In this document: positions 28,802 to 38,673 of the stretch, one piece after another
Layout of the letters: every line of letters starts with the position of its first letter
How positions within the stretch are numbered: the stretch's first letter is position 1
Source of the DNA: Oscillospiraceae bacterium
Lineage (GTDB): Bacteria; Bacillota; Clostridia; Oscillospirales; Oscillospiraceae
DNA: 64,000 nt
NCBI GenBank assembly: GCA_910574635.1
Contig: CAJTCG010000001.1
Coordinates: 62,001-126,000 of the forward strand
Direction of reading: 5' to 3'
Translations under genes and position numbers: made by a program
Notes under the pieces: generated by a model
What the model saw: only the letters and a program-made list of their open reading frames with translations
What the model was told of the DNA's origin: nothing
Databases searched by the model: none

Positions 28802-29239
28802 TTGAAAATTGACGTGACCCTGGACCCGGCCCTGGAGGAGCTGCTGATAAAGGTGCTCTCCCCAGGGGAGACGGAGGAGCTCCGGGCCCTGCTGGCGCGG
28901 CTGGAGGAGCCGGAGCGGCTGACGCTCTTCCGGGAGGGGACCGCCGTGCCCTTGGACCCGGGGGAGGTCCTGCGGTTCTACGGCGAGGACAAGGAGGTCC
29001 GGGCCCAGGCCCTGGGCGGGGAGATCTACACCGTCCGCCTCCGGCTGTATGAATTGGAGGAGCGGCTGGACCGGAAGGCCTTTGTCCGGGTGTCCCACTC
29101 GGAAATCGTCAACTGGAAGCGGGTGACGGCCCTGGATTTGAGCCTTTCCGGCACCATCCGGGTGACCCTGGAGGGCGGCGTGGTTACCTACGTCTCCCGG
29201 CGGTATGTGAAGAAAATCAAGGAGGTGCTGGGGATATGA
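28802..29239 (+). CDS. LytTR-domain DNA-binding regulator
   Basis: The 145-residue protein has a short N-terminal alpha/beta part and then a LytTR domain (about 50-143): EVLRFYGEDKEVRAQALGGEIYTVRLRLYELEERL, FVRVSHSEIVNWKRV, and VTYVSRRYVKKIKEVLG. It lacks a receiver domain, so it is the small LytTR type that is normally encoded with a DUF3021 membrane partner. The TTG at 28802 has GGAGG 8-13 bases upstream. Its stop overlaps the next start (ATGA). Confidence 0.9.
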   Translation: MKIDVTLDPALEELLIKVLSPGETEELRALLARLEEPERLTLFREGTAVPLDPGEVLRFYGEDKEVRAQALGGEIYTVRLRLYELEERLDRKAFVRVSHSEIVNWKRVTALDLSLSGTIRVTLEGGVVTYVSRRYVKKIKEVLGI

Positions 29240-30063
29240 GCAAATCCGAAGTCCGGCGGGAATTCCTCCGGCGGGCCAAGGCGGGCTTCCCCTGGGGAAT
29301 CGCCCTGGTCTATCTGGTGTTTGTGCTGGGAAACGCCTTCACCATCCCCAGGCCGGAGGGCGGAAATCTGCTGGTGGTGCCCGGGGCCATGGCGGAGGCC
29401 TATGGAAGCCCGGTGGCGGCGGCCCTGGCCCAGTTTTTCTGGTCCGGCCTCCTGGGGGCGGCGCTGAACACCATGGAGGTTCCCTTCCTCCTGGAGCGGC
29501 GGACCCTCCTCTGGTCCGGGGCCCATTTTCTGGGGACGGCGGCGGTGTTCTCCCTGGCGGGGTGGCGGTGCCGGTGGTTCCCCATCCGGGAGAGCTGGCT
29601 GTGCCTTCTGGGCCTGCTGCTTTTGCTGTACGTGCTGAAATGGTCCGTCCGGTTTCTGGAGTGGCAGTCCGACGTGTGGGCCATTCGGAAATCCTCCGGC
29701 CTGGAGGGGGCGGACCCGCCCTGGAAAACCCTGGCCCCGTACCTTCTTCTGGCGGCGGCGGTGGAGCTGCTGCTGCCCCCGGGCCTGCGGCTGGCGGACG
29801 CCCGGGATTTCCCGGTGCTGACGGGAATTTTTTACCCCTTCCTGGTCCTGCCGCTGTTCTGCTTTTTCAGCGCCTGTCCCCTGGGAACCCGGCTCCGCCG
29901 CTGGTGGCTTCTCTACCCGGCGGCGTGCGCGGCGCTGACCCTGCCCTGCGTGTTTTGGCTGTACAACTACACGGCCCTGTTTCAGGCGTGGACGGCGGGA
30001 GCCGCCGCCCTGGCGGGGGGGCTGCTGGGCGTGGTTTTGCGGCGGCTGAAAAAAAGGGAATAA
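29236..30063 (+). CDS. DUF3021-type membrane partner of the LytTR regulator, extended
   Basis: The 275-residue protein starts with a DUF3021-like four-helix part (about 15-140). About 130 further residues follow with four more hydrophobic segments (YLLLAAAVELLLP, YPFLVLPLFCFF, YPAACAALTLPCVFWL, AAALAGGLLGVVL). DUF3021 proteins are usually about 130-150 residues, so this looks like a duplication or fusion. In known LytTR pairs the membrane protein restrains the LytTR activator. The four-base overlap with the regulator gene supports joint function; the signal is unknown. Confidence 0.75.
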   Translation: MSKSEVRREFLRRAKAGFPWGIALVYLVFVLGNAFTIPRPEGGNLLVVPGAMAEAYGSPVAAALAQFFWSGLLGAALNTMEVPFLLERRTLLWSGAHFLGTAAVFSLAGWRCRWFPIRESWLCLLGLLLLLYVLKWSVRFLEWQSDVWAIRKSSGLEGADPPWKTLAPYLLLAAAVELLLPPGLRLADARDFPVLTGIFYPFLVLPLFCFFSACPLGTRLRRWWLLYPAACAALTLPCVFWLYNYTALFQAWTAGAAALAGGLLGVVLRRLKKRE

Positions 30064-30117
30064 CCCTGGAACCAAACCGCCTCCCTTTCCGTCTAAACAG
30101 GAAAAGGAGGCGGTTTT

Positions 30118-31035
30118 ATGAAGCTCTGGAAACGCGTATTTATTCTGACCCTCTGCCTATTGCTGACGGCCTGCGCCCCGGCGGCGGAAACGCCGGAGTC
30201 CCCGGCCCGGACGGAGGGCCCTGCGGCCCCGGCGGACCCCGCGGGCGTCCCGCCCTCCCTGGCGGAGGACGAAGAGCCCACGGTCCTCACCTGCCGCGTT
30301 GTGGACGGGGCGGAGGACGGAAATCTGCTTTTGGCGGAGCTGGACGAAGGGCTCTACGGCGGGACCGGGGTTTACCGGCTGAACGTAAAGGACGTGTCCG
30401 TGACCCTGGACGGCGAGGCGGCGGAGCCGTCGGTCCTGGAGGACGGCATGGCGGTGGACGTGGCCTTCAACGGCACTGTGCTGGAGAGCTTCCCGGCCCA
30501 ATTGGGGGAGGTGTATTCCGTCTCCGCCTGGTCCCGTGGCCGGGGGCGGAACGGCGGCGGGACTATGTTTGATCTCTGCGGGCTGTACCTCCAGGTGCTG
30601 GACGACCTGTGGAAGAAGGACCCGGCGCTGAACGAGGACGTTTCCCAAATCGCCCTGGACCTCTCCCAGGCCCCCGGGGAGCTGACGGAGGGGGAAAAGA
30701 CGGCCCTTGTTCACCGCTTTGGAGAGCTCCACGGAGTGGAAGCCTTTGCCGCCACGTTTGAGGAACTGAAGGAGCAGGGCTATCTGACCTCCGAGCCCCT
30801 GGGAGACGGCGCGCCGGAGGGAGCGGCGTTCGTCCGCTGGGAGGACGGGTGCCTCTTCTCCATCACGCCCAGCGAGGACCATGAGGGGGAGAGCTATTCC
30901 CTGCCCACGCTGTTTTTCAACGCGGAGAAGTGGCGGTCCTCCCTGGGGGCGTACGGCTTCTACGACTGCTCCGCCGGGTGGGGGCAGGTTTCGACCTGGA
31001 ACGGCTACCAGATCGGCAGCGAGATGATTTCCTGA
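30118..31035 (+). CDS. Secreted lipoprotein of unknown function
   Basis: The 305-residue protein has a lipoprotein signal peptide (KRVFILTLCLLLTAC, lipobox LTAC with Cys at about 19). A Pro/Glu-rich linker follows, then a small beta domain (about 55-125, like metal- or stress-related DUF repeats) and a helical second domain. I do not recognise the family. AGGAGG precedes the ATG. It is 54 bp after the DUF3021 gene and is probably in the same transcript, so it may be a target or sensor of that regulator pair. A bidirectional terminator follows. Confidence 0.8.
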   Translation: MKLWKRVFILTLCLLLTACAPAAETPESPARTEGPAAPADPAGVPPSLAEDEEPTVLTCRVVDGAEDGNLLLAELDEGLYGGTGVYRLNVKDVSVTLDGEAAEPSVLEDGMAVDVAFNGTVLESFPAQLGEVYSVSAWSRGRGRNGGGTMFDLCGLYLQVLDDLWKKDPALNEDVSQIALDLSQAPGELTEGEKTALVHRFGELHGVEAFAATFEELKEQGYLTSEPLGDGAPEGAAFVRWEDGCLFSITPSEDHEGESYSLPTLFFNAEKWRSSLGAYGFYDCSAGWGQVSTWNGYQIGSEMIS

Positions 31036-31052
31036 GCCCCCCCAAGGGAATA

Positions 31053-31094
31053 CGCAAAAACGGAGGCGCCGCCTGTGCGCCTCCGTCCTTTTTA
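31053..31094. terminator. Bidirectional terminator between the lipoprotein gene and typA
   Basis: AAAAACGGAGGCGC-cgcctgt-GCGCCTCCGTCCTTTTT, with A and T runs on either side. Confidence 0.9.
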
Positions 31095-32915
31095 TTTCTT
31101 CCCGTGCAGGGCCTTCATCCGCTTTTCGTGGTCCAAAATGCTCTTGCGCATCCGGAGGCTCTTGGGGGTCACCTCCAGCAGCTCGTCGTCCGCCAGGAAT
31201 TCCAGGCACTGCTCCAGGCTCATCTGCTTGGGGGGCACCAGCCGCAGCGCGTCGTCGGAGCCGCTGGCCCGGGTGTTGGTCAGCTGCTTTTTCTTGCACA
31301 CGTTCACCGTCATGTCCTCGCTCCGGGGGCTGACGCCGATGACCATGCCGCCGTAGACCGGGATGCCCGCGCCGATGAACAGCGTGCCCCGCTCCTGGGC
31401 GTTGAAGAGGCCGTAGGTGATGGACTCCCCAGTCTCGAAGGAGATGAGGGACCCGTTGCCCCGGCGCTGAATGTCGCCCTTATAGGGGGCGTAGCTGTCG
31501 AAGACGGAGGCCATGATGCCCTCGCCCTTGGTGTCGGTGAGGAAGTCGTTGCGATAGCCGAAGAGGCCCCGGGCGGGGACCAGGAACTCCACCTTCATCC
31601 GGCTTCCCACGGGGGTCATTTCCACCATGTCCGCCTTCCGCTGGCCCAGCTTCTCAATGACCGCGCCCACGCAGTCGGCGGGCACGTCCACCACCAGCCG
31701 CTCGATGGGCTCGCACTTCTTTCCGTCGATCTCCTTATAGAGCACCCGGGCCGGGGACACCTGGAACTCATAGCCCTCCCGGCGCATGGTTTCGATGAGG
31801 ATGGAGAGGGACATCTCCCCCCGGCCCGCCACGTTGAAGGCGGTCTCCTTGTCCGTCTCCGTCACCCGGAGGGACACGTCCCGCAGGGTCTCCCGGAAAA
31901 GGCGCTCCCGGATCTGGCGGGAGGTGACGAACTTCCCTTCCCGCCCGGCGAAGGGGGAGTCGTTGACGGAGAAGGTCATTTCCAGGGTGGGGGCGGAGAT
32001 CTTCACAAAGGGCAGGGCCTCCACCGTGTCGGGGACGCAGATGGTGTCCCCGATGGTGACGTCGGGGATGCCGCTCATGGCGATGATGTTCCCGGCGAAG
32101 GCCTCGGTGACGGGCTTGCGGCCCAGGCCGTCGAACTCGTAAATCGCCGTGGCCTTGGCCTTGCGGAGGACGGCCTCCGGGTCGTGGTAGTTGCAAACGG
32201 CGATCTCCTGATTCTGCTTCAAAGTCCCCCGCTCGATGCGGCCGATGGCGATGCGGCCCACGAACTCGTTGTAGTCGATGGAGGAAACCAGCATCTGGAA
32301 GGGCAGATCCACCTCCGCCTCCGGGGCGGGGATATACTCCAGGATGGTGTCGAAGAGGGGCTTGAGGTCCGTCCCCTGGACGCTGGGGGAGCAGGAGGCG
32401 GTGCCGTTGCGCCCGGAGCAAAAGAGCATGGGGCTGTCCAGCTGCTCGCTGGTAGCGTCCAGGTCCATCAGGAGCTCCAGCACCTCGTCAATGACCTCAT
32501 AGACCCGCTGGTCGGGCCGGTCAATCTTGTTCACCACCACAATGACCCGGTGGCCCAGCTCCAAGGCCCGGGAAAGCACGAAGCGGGTCTGGGGCATGGG
32601 GCCCTCGGCGGCGTCCACCAGGAGGATAACGCCGTTGACCATCTTGAGGACCCGCTCCACCTCGCCGCCGAAGTCGGCGTGGCCCGGGGTGTCCACGATG
32701 TTGATTTTGGTGTCTCCGTACTGGATGGCGGTGTTTTTGGCCAGGATGGTGATGCCCCGCTCCCGCTCCAGGTCGCCGGAGTCCATGACCCGGTCGACGA
32801 CCTCCTGGTTTTCCCGGTAAACGCCGCCTTGTTTCAGCATTTCATCCACCAGCGTGGTCTTGCCGTGATCAACATGGGCGATGATGGCGATATTTCTCAA
32901 GTGTTCATTCCGCAT
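31092..32915 (-). CDS. typA: Ribosome-associated GTPase TypA/BipA
   Basis: The 607-residue translational GTPase has G1 [15 protein letters not shown] near 15, the G3 [15 protein letters not shown] near 70, and NKIDRPD near 125. EF-G-like domains follow ([39 protein letters not shown]). It helps 50S assembly and growth under stress or cold. The ATG at 32915 is preceded by AAAGGAG at 11 bases. It is monocistronic. Confidence 0.97.
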   Translation of the reverse strand: MRNEHLRNIAIIAHVDHGKTTLVDEMLKQGGVYRENQEVVDRVMDSGDLERERGITILAKNTAIQYGDTKINIVDTPGHADFGGEVERVLKMVNGVILLVDAAEGPMPQTRFVLSRALELGHRVIVVVNKIDRPDQRVYEVIDEVLELLMDLDATSEQLDSPMLFCSGRNGTASCSPSVQGTDLKPLFDTILEYIPAPEAEVDLPFQMLVSSIDYNEFVGRIAIGRIERGTLKQNQEIAVCNYHDPEAVLRKAKATAIYEFDGLGRKPVTEAFAGNIIAMSGIPDVTIGDTICVPDTVEALPFVKISAPTLEMTFSVNDSPFAGREGKFVTSRQIRERLFRETLRDVSLRVTETDKETAFNVAGRGEMSLSILIETMRREGYEFQVSPARVLYKEIDGKKCEPIERLVVDVPADCVGAVIEKLGQRKADMVEMTPVGSRMKVEFLVPARGLFGYRNDFLTDTKGEGIMASVFDSYAPYKGDIQRRGNGSLISFETGESITYGLFNAQERGTLFIGAGIPVYGGMVIGVSPRSEDMTVNVCKKKQLTNTRASGSDDALRLVPPKQMSLEQCLEFLADDELLEVTPKSLRMRKSILDHEKRMKALHGKK

Positions 32916-33079
32916 AAGTTTACAGACTCCTTTGAAAGGGCGGAGGTCCCGCCGTAGAATGGAAGACAAAATTTCACGGTTTCTTATTATATGCCACTCC
33001 CCGCCGCTTTTCAACGGAAGAATCCACATTTTTCGGGACTTTTTCACGAAAAATCCAAGTCACCTTGGACAAGTTCGAC

Positions 33080-33115
33080 AAAAAGCGGAGACGGCTTCCG
33101 CCGCCTCCGCCATAT
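33080..33115 (-). terminator. Terminator of the VanY-type peptidase gene
   Basis: Minus strand: GGCGGAGGCGGC-ggaa-GCCGTCTCCGC followed by TTTTT. Confidence 0.8.
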
Positions 33116-33994
33116 TCACGCCTGTTTTTCCAGAGTCTCCTCCCGCAGCAGTAAGTACTCTTCCATGCAAAGCCCGCTGTCCCGGATGTCCAGGGCCACC
33201 TCCCGGCCCACATAGCGGTAGTGCCAGGGCTCGTAGCCGATGCCGGTGATCTCGCTTTTGTCGTTGGGATAGCGGAGGATGAAGCCGTACTCCCAGCAGT
33301 GCTCCATCAGCCACTTCTGTTCGGCGGTCTTCTCCTGCTTCTTGGTCAGGGCCTGATAGGACTGGGACACGATGTCCAGCGCCAGGCCCAGCTGGTGCTC
33401 GCTGGTGCCCGGACGGGCCACCCAGCGGCCCGCCTCGGCCTCGGCGGCCTTCCGGCTGTAGCCCGCGTTCCGCAGGCGGGCGATCTTGTTGTTGTACAGG
33501 TAGGTCTGCTTGGACTGGGTCCGGTAAGAGGAGCAGATCTTGGGCTGCAGCCCCGCCTTCCGGCAGGCCTCCAGCATGGCGGTGAGATCCTCATAGGCCC
33601 GCTCGTCCACCTTGTTCCCGTCGGGCAGGGTTTTCAGGGTCACCTCATAGTCCTCCGGCATCTCGTTCCAGGGGTTCACCAGGAGAATCTGCCAGTCCTC
33701 CGCCTCCGGAAAAACGGGGTCCTTCCGTTCCTTCCCGGAAGCGGCCTCCGCCGTCCGGGCCTCGGGTTTGGCGCTCTCCGCGGCCCTCTCCGGTTCCTTC
33801 ACCGGCTCCGGCGTTACCACGGTCAGCTCCGGAATTTTCGAGGCTTCCCTCTCCTCGCTGGGGGCCGTCAGCCGGGTGTTCAAAACCGGCCTCTCCCTTG
33901 CGGAGGGTTCCTTGCCCATGCCTCCCGCCTGGACTGCGGTCAAAAGCAGCAGCAGCGATGCCAGCAGCGCCGCCGCCCGTTTGCTCCATCTCAT
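33116..33994 (-). CDS. D-Ala-D-Ala carboxypeptidase, VanY/M15B family
   Basis: The 292-residue protein has an N-terminal signal segment (RAAALLASLLLLLTAVQA), a Pro/Glu/Lys-rich linker (about 30-100), and an M15B peptidase domain. The domain contains SSYRTQSKQTYLYNNKI, RPGTSEHQLGLALDI (zinc ligands His and Asp) and GYEPWHYRYVG (third His). It trims the terminal D-Ala of peptidoglycan stem peptides outside the membrane. It lacks vancomycin resistance neighbours, so a housekeeping wall role is likely. It is divergent from the NUDIX gene. Confidence 0.94.
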   Translation of the reverse strand: MRWSKRAAALLASLLLLLTAVQAGGMGKEPSARERPVLNTRLTAPSEEREASKIPELTVVTPEPVKEPERAAESAKPEARTAEAASGKERKDPVFPEAEDWQILLVNPWNEMPEDYEVTLKTLPDGNKVDERAYEDLTAMLEACRKAGLQPKICSSYRTQSKQTYLYNNKIARLRNAGYSRKAAEAEAGRWVARPGTSEHQLGLALDIVSQSYQALTKKQEKTAEQKWLMEHCWEYGFILRYPNDKSEITGIGYEPWHYRYVGREVALDIRDSGLCMEEYLLLREETLEKQA

Positions 33995-34134
33995 TTGTTG
34001 CCGTTCCTTTCCAATCCCACTATATCTTGTGGCTTATTGCATTCATCATACGCCTTTTCATTCCCAAATACAAGAGGTATTTTATGAACGGGCCAAACTT
34101 TTTTAGAAGCTCCGAACTCCGGGGACATTTTCTC

Positions 34135-34163
34135 TTTTCATTTTTCCCCCGGCGTGGTATAAT
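34135..34163 (+). promoter_or_regulatory. Promoter upstream of the NUDIX-wal region
   Basis: TTTTCA (34135-34140), 17 bases, TATAAT (34158-34163), extended -10 TGg; about 70 bases before the NUDIX ATG. Confidence 0.75.
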
Positions 34164-34233
34164 CCCTACCAGGAACGGCAATATCAGGAAATACCGGGCC
34201 CCTCCGGGGCCTGTTTGGAAAGGACGCGGAGCT

Positions 34234-34785
34234 ATGCGCGAACAGATGGACCTGACGGAGCGGAAGCTTGGCCGGGAGGATAAATTCACCGGCCGGATTG
34301 TGTCCGTCCATGTGGACACGGTGGAACTGCCGGACGGCGAAACCGCCTCGCGGGAGGTGGTGGACCATCCGGGAGGCGTCGCCGTCCTGGCCCTGGACGG
34401 GGACAACAACGTGCTGACGGTGACCCAGTACCGCTATCCCTTCGGCCGGACCCTGATGGAGATTCCCGCCGGGAAGCTGGACCACCCCGGAGAGGACCCC
34501 TACGCGGCGGGCCTCCGGGAGCTGAGGGAGGAGACCGGCGCGGTGCCTGGGATTTACCGCTCCCTGGGCCGCATTCTGCCCTCCCCGGGCTGCTACGGCG
34601 AAACCCTCCACCTCTACCTGGCCCAGGATCTCAAAATGGAGGCCCAGCACCTGGACGAGGACGAGTTTTTAAGCGTGGAGCGCATCCCCTTCGCCGAGAT
34701 GGTCCGCCGCTGCCTGGAGGGGGAAATCGAGGACGCCAAGACCGTGGCGGCGGTGCTGAAGGCGAAAATCCTGCTGAACCTGTGA
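34234..34785 (+). CDS. ADP-ribose pyrophosphatase, NUDIX family
   Basis: The 183-residue protein has the NUDIX box GKLDHPGEDPYAAGLRELREETGAVPG (shown here only for its conserved G, REL-EE-G positions, about 87-113). The upstream strand VTQYRYPFGRTLMEIPAG and the SPGCYGETLHLYLA segment are typical of ADP-ribose pyrophosphatases. It would hydrolyse ADP-ribose to AMP and ribose 5-phosphate. It lies 50 bp before walR and may be co-transcribed with it. Confidence 0.92.
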   Translation: MREQMDLTERKLGREDKFTGRIVSVHVDTVELPDGETASREVVDHPGGVAVLALDGDNNVLTVTQYRYPFGRTLMEIPAGKLDHPGEDPYAAGLRELREETGAVPGIYRSLGRILPSPGCYGETLHLYLAQDLKMEAQHLDEDEFLSVERIPFAEMVRRCLEGEIEDAKTVAAVLKAKILLNL

Positions 34786-34835
34786 CGCCGTGAAACGGGC
34801 CGTCCCAGGGGCGCAAATCAGTTTGGAGGTCGAGC

Positions 34836-35549
34836 ATGACGGAGGAAAAGACCGTTCTCGTTGTAGAGGACGAGAAAAACATCGTGGACATCCTGCGCTT
34901 CAACCTGGAGCGGAAGGGCTACCGCGTAATCGAGGCTTACGACGGCGAGGAGGGACTGCGGATGGCCCGGACGGAAAAGCCGGACCTGATTCTGCTGGAC
35001 ATCATGCTGCCCAAGATGATCGGCTTTGACGTGTGCGGGGCCCTGCGCAAGGACGGGGACAACGTGCCCATCCTGCTCCTCACCGCCCGGGAGGAGGAGG
35101 ACGACAAGGTCCGGGGCCTGGAAATTGGGGCGGACGATTATATCACCAAGCCCTTTTCCATGCGGGAGGTCATCGCCCGGGTGGAGGCCAACATCCGCCG
35201 CACCTCCATGGCTTCCCCCGCCGGAGCCGCGGCGGCGGACAGCGCCATGCCGGTGGCGGGGGACCTGGCGATTAACACGGACAGCCACCAGGTCTTCCGG
35301 GCGGGAAAGGCCATCGACCTGACCCAGCGGGAGTATGAGCTTTTGACCTTCCTGGCCAGCCACCCCAACAAGGTCTACTCCCGGGTGGACCTGATGGAGC
35401 AGGTTTGGAACTACGGGTATGTGGGGGACGACGTGCGGACCGTGGACGTCACCGTCCGGCGCCTCCGGGAGAAGATTGAGGAAAATCCCGCCAGCCCCCA
35501 GTTCATCCTGACCCGCCGGGGGGCGGGGTACTATTTTGCGGTGAACTGA
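34836..35549 (+). CDS. walR: Response regulator WalR (OmpR/PhoB family)
   Basis: The 237-residue protein has a receiver domain (VLVVEDEKNIVDILRFNLERKGY, phospho-acceptor Asp in LILLDIMLP, T in LLTARE, K in YITKPF). The OmpR-type winged helix follows at about 140-235 (LTQREYELLTFLASHPNKVYSR, VDVTVRRLREKIE). It is assigned as WalR because walK, yycH and yycI homologues follow in order. The system controls peptidoglycan turnover in Firmicutes and is usually essential. The linker between domains is Ala/Gly-rich and longer than usual. Confidence 0.93.
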   Translation: MTEEKTVLVVEDEKNIVDILRFNLERKGYRVIEAYDGEEGLRMARTEKPDLILLDIMLPKMIGFDVCGALRKDGDNVPILLLTAREEEDDKVRGLEIGADDYITKPFSMREVIARVEANIRRTSMASPAGAAAADSAMPVAGDLAINTDSHQVFRAGKAIDLTQREYELLTFLASHPNKVYSRVDLMEQVWNYGYVGDDVRTVDVTVRRLREKIEENPASPQFILTRRGAGYYFAVN

Positions 35550-35586
35550 CCAAAAGGCCAGCTCTTTTGAGAAAGGAGGCGCCGCC

Positions 35587-37395
35587 GTGTTCCGCAGCCT
35601 GCACATGAAGCTGACGCTGATACTCCTGCTGCTCATTACCTCCCTCATGGCGGTGGTGGGGGCCTTCCTGACCATCAACGTCTCCAACTTCTTCACCAAC
35701 ACCTTCTACCAGCAGATCGACAGCGTCTTCGGCGCGGACCAGCGGGAGTTCGTCACCTCCCTCCGGGGCGAGGCCGCCCAGGACGACGGCGCCGACCGGG
35801 TCCACGACATGATGGAGCTCACCGCCGGAAAGCTTGGCATCGACTACCGCACCCGGAACTACTTCGTCCTGGACGGGGAGACGGGGGCCTATCTCAACGG
35901 CTCCGCCGCCGAGGGCGCCATGCCCCGGGAGCAGAGCCCCAACCTCCTCACCGCCCGAAACGCCGTCCTGCGCCGGGACGAGGCGGGCATCGGGGACGTC
36001 AGCGACATCACCGCCGACTACATGGACGCCGCCATCCCCATCTTCGGGGGGGACAACGCCTTCATCATCTATATTCTGGACAACCGGGACACCGTTTCCG
36101 GCCTCAACAGCCAGCTTTTCCAAATCATCATGCAGGCCCTGGTCATCGGCCTTTTGATTTCCGTGCTCTTGAGCTTCCCCCTCTCCAAAACCATGGTGGG
36201 CCCCATTGAAAAGCTCACCGCCGGGGCGGAGAAAATGGCTGCCGGAGACTTCGGCGGCGCGCTGCCCGTGGAGTCCACGGACGAAATCGGCGTGCTGACC
36301 GGCACCTTCAACGAGATGGCGGGGGTCCTCCAGTCCACCCTGGCCGCCGTGGAAAACGAGCGGAACAAGCTGGATACCCTCTTCCTTCACATGACCGACG
36401 GCGTGGTGGCCTTTGACCACGGCGGAAAGCTCATCCACTGCAACCCCGCCGCCAACGACATGCTCCAGCGCCCCGTGGGGCCGGAGTGCACCTATGAGGA
36501 GCTCTTCGGCGGCCTCTTCCCCTTTGGGGATATGCTGGCCCTCCAGCGGCCCAGCTTTGCCGAGGGGGAGCTGGAGGCCGGGGACAAAACCCTGGAGGTC
36601 TACCTGGCCCCCTTCTCCGACCGGGAGCGGGGCGGCGTGCTCATCGTCCTTCACGACGTGACGGAGCAGCACCGCAACGAGGAGCGGCGCAAGGAGTTCG
36701 TGGCCAACGTCTCCCACGAGCTCCGGACCCCCCTTACCAACGTCCGCACCTACGCCGAGACCCTCCGGGACGCGGAGGGGGACATCCCCCAGCCCACCGC
36801 CAACGGCTTTCTGGACATCATCATCACGGAGACGGACCGGATGACCCACATTGTCCAGGACCTCCTCACCCTCTCCCGGCTGGACCGGGGGGACGCGGAG
36901 CTGGTCCTCTCCCGCTTCCCCTTTGCCGAGGCCATCCAGAGCGTGGTCCGCTCCAGCGCCCTGAACGCCCAGCAGCGGGGCCATGAGCTCACCTGCGAAG
37001 ACCTTGGCCACCTGCCCCTCATCGTGGGGGACCGGAGCCGCCTGGAGCAGGTGATGATGAACATCCTGGGCAACGCCATCAAATACACCCCCGACGGCGG
37101 CCACATCCGGGTCTGCGCCGGCTGCGGGGAGGACGACACTGTCTGGATGGAGGTCTGGGACGACGGCATCGGCATCCCGGACAAGGACCGGGAGCGCATT
37201 TTTGACCGCTTTTACCGGGTGGACAAGGCCCGGTCCCGGGAATCCGGCGGCACGGGCCTGGGCCTCTCCATCGCCCGGGAGATCGTCCAGCGGCACCACG
37301 GCATCATCGCCCTGGCCCCCCATGAGGGGCCCGGCACCACCATCCGCATGACCCTGCCCATCGCCCAGGGCCGGGGCCGGCAGACGGAGGGCTGA
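35587..37395 (+). CDS. walK: Sensor histidine kinase WalK
   Basis: The 602-residue kinase has a first membrane segment (about 10-30), an extracellular domain (about 31-180), a second membrane segment (about 182-205) and HAMP (about 206-258). PAS (about 262-365) and HisKA (EFVANVSHELRTPLTN, phospho-His about 377) follow, with HATPase_c (NAIKYTPDGG, DDGIGIPDKD, GTGLGLSI) at the end. This is the WalK layout, with the intracellular PAS. The GTG at 35587 has AAAGGAGG upstream. It phosphorylates WalR and senses cell wall status. Confidence 0.94.
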   Translation: MFRSLHMKLTLILLLLITSLMAVVGAFLTINVSNFFTNTFYQQIDSVFGADQREFVTSLRGEAAQDDGADRVHDMMELTAGKLGIDYRTRNYFVLDGETGAYLNGSAAEGAMPREQSPNLLTARNAVLRRDEAGIGDVSDITADYMDAAIPIFGGDNAFIIYILDNRDTVSGLNSQLFQIIMQALVIGLLISVLLSFPLSKTMVGPIEKLTAGAEKMAAGDFGGALPVESTDEIGVLTGTFNEMAGVLQSTLAAVENERNKLDTLFLHMTDGVVAFDHGGKLIHCNPAANDMLQRPVGPECTYEELFGGLFPFGDMLALQRPSFAEGELEAGDKTLEVYLAPFSDRERGGVLIVLHDVTEQHRNEERRKEFVANVSHELRTPLTNVRTYAETLRDAEGDIPQPTANGFLDIIITETDRMTHIVQDLLTLSRLDRGDAELVLSRFPFAEAIQSVVRSSALNAQQRGHELTCEDLGHLPLIVGDRSRLEQVMMNILGNAIKYTPDGGHIRVCAGCGEDDTVWMEVWDDGIGIPDKDRERIFDRFYRVDKARSRESGGTGLGLSIAREIVQRHHGIIALAPHEGPGTTIRMTLPIAQGRGRQTEG

Positions 37396-37398
37396 GCC

Positions 37399-38661
37399 AT
37401 GGGGGAACAGCGGCAGGACCGCCGGAACCTGGTCCAGAACCTCCTTATCACCCTGCTGGCCCTGTCGGCGGCGGTGCTCTTCACCCAGACCCAGCTCTAC
37501 AACCTGAACCTGACCACCAGCGAGGCGCCGCCGGGACCCGCGCAGTCCGCGGCCCCGGCGGCGGAATTGGCCGCCCCGGTGCGCACCGCCGTCACCGGGG
37601 ACTACGGCCGCTGCGGCGGCCTGACCTGCACCACCGGGGACCCGGTTTTCGCCGACCCCCTGGGCCGCCGCCTGCTGGAAGCCCTGGGCTCCGCCCGGGA
37701 CTACGCTCCCTGCTCCCGGGGGGACTTTCTCCGGGCCCTGCGGGGGCCCTCCCTTTACTATGATTTTCTGGAGCCCCTGCCCCTGTCCGTCCTGGCGGGC
37801 CTGCTGGGCGGCGGTGAGGACGTCTCCCCCCGGGAGGACCTCTCCGCCCGCCGCCTGCTCATCGTCCCCCAGGAGGGCGGCGCGGTCCTCTACCTCTGGG
37901 ACGGCGGGGAGAACTGCTTCCGGGCCTCCACCGCCGTCTCCTCCGACAGCCTGGAACAGGTCATCAGCCGCTATGAGCTGGGGGACGCCTCCTTCGCCAT
38001 GGACGGCGGCGGCCTGGAGCGGGAATTGGACCCCTGTTCCCTGCTGCCCGCCCAGCCGCCGGAGCTGCCCTCCTTCACCCTGGGGGACCCCCTGGCGGGA
38101 GGGACGGACAGGCTCCTCTCCGCCCTGGGCTTCAACCCCCGGAGCCGGACCCGCCACACGGAGTCCAGCGGCACGGAGCTCATCATAGACGGGGACCGGA
38201 CCCTCCGCATCCGGCCGGACAACACCATCCACTACCAGAGCGGGAACGAGCCCATCCTCCGGGTGAAGGCCGCCGGAGACCTGCCCACGGCCCGGGAGGC
38301 GGCCCTGGGGGCCGGCTCCCTGCTCAGCAGCCTCCTGGCCCCCGTCTCCGGGGAGCTTCAGCCCTGGCTGCAAAGCCTCCGCCGCAGCGGGGACGTGACG
38401 GCGCTGCGCTTCGGCTACCAGCTGAAAGGCGTGCCCGTCCGCTTTCAGGACGGGGGCTTTGCCGCCGAGATCACCCTTACCGGCTCCGCCGTCACCGCCC
38501 TGAGCCTGCGGTTCCGGCAGTATAACGCCGCGGAGGAGCCCTCTTTGCTGCTGCCCCTGCCCCAGGCCCTGGCCGTGGCCGCCGCCAGCCCCGGAAAAGA
38601 GCTCTCCATCGGCTACGTCGAGCGCGGCGGGGAATGCCGGGCCTATTGGCTGTCGGATTGA
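37399..38661 (+). CDS. WalK-associated membrane regulator, YycH-like
   Basis: The 420-residue protein has one N-terminal membrane anchor (LLITLLALSAAVLFTQTQL, about 17-37) and a large extracellular part. Position directly after walK, size, and single-anchor topology match YycH (WalH), which contacts WalK outside the membrane to tune its activity. Sequence similarity to the B. subtilis protein cannot be judged here. The gap to walK is 3 bp and yycI follows by 12 bp, so translation is probably coupled. Confidence 0.8.
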   Translation: MGEQRQDRRNLVQNLLITLLALSAAVLFTQTQLYNLNLTTSEAPPGPAQSAAPAAELAAPVRTAVTGDYGRCGGLTCTTGDPVFADPLGRRLLEALGSARDYAPCSRGDFLRALRGPSLYYDFLEPLPLSVLAGLLGGGEDVSPREDLSARRLLIVPQEGGAVLYLWDGGENCFRASTAVSSDSLEQVISRYELGDASFAMDGGGLERELDPCSLLPAQPPELPSFTLGDPLAGGTDRLLSALGFNPRSRTRHTESSGTELIIDGDRTLRIRPDNTIHYQSGNEPILRVKAAGDLPTAREAALGAGSLLSSLLAPVSGELQPWLQSLRRSGDVTALRFGYQLKGVPVRFQDGGFAAEITLTGSAVTALSLRFRQYNAAEEPSLLLPLPQALAVAAASPGKELSIGYVERGGECRAYWLSD

Positions 38662-38673
38662 GAGGAAGGCCTT

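Noticed and set aside
35503-38373. A 956-codon open frame antisense to walK and yycH
   Set aside because: High GC removes stop codons from the opposite strand of real genes. The sense proteins have clear motifs; the antisense product has none.
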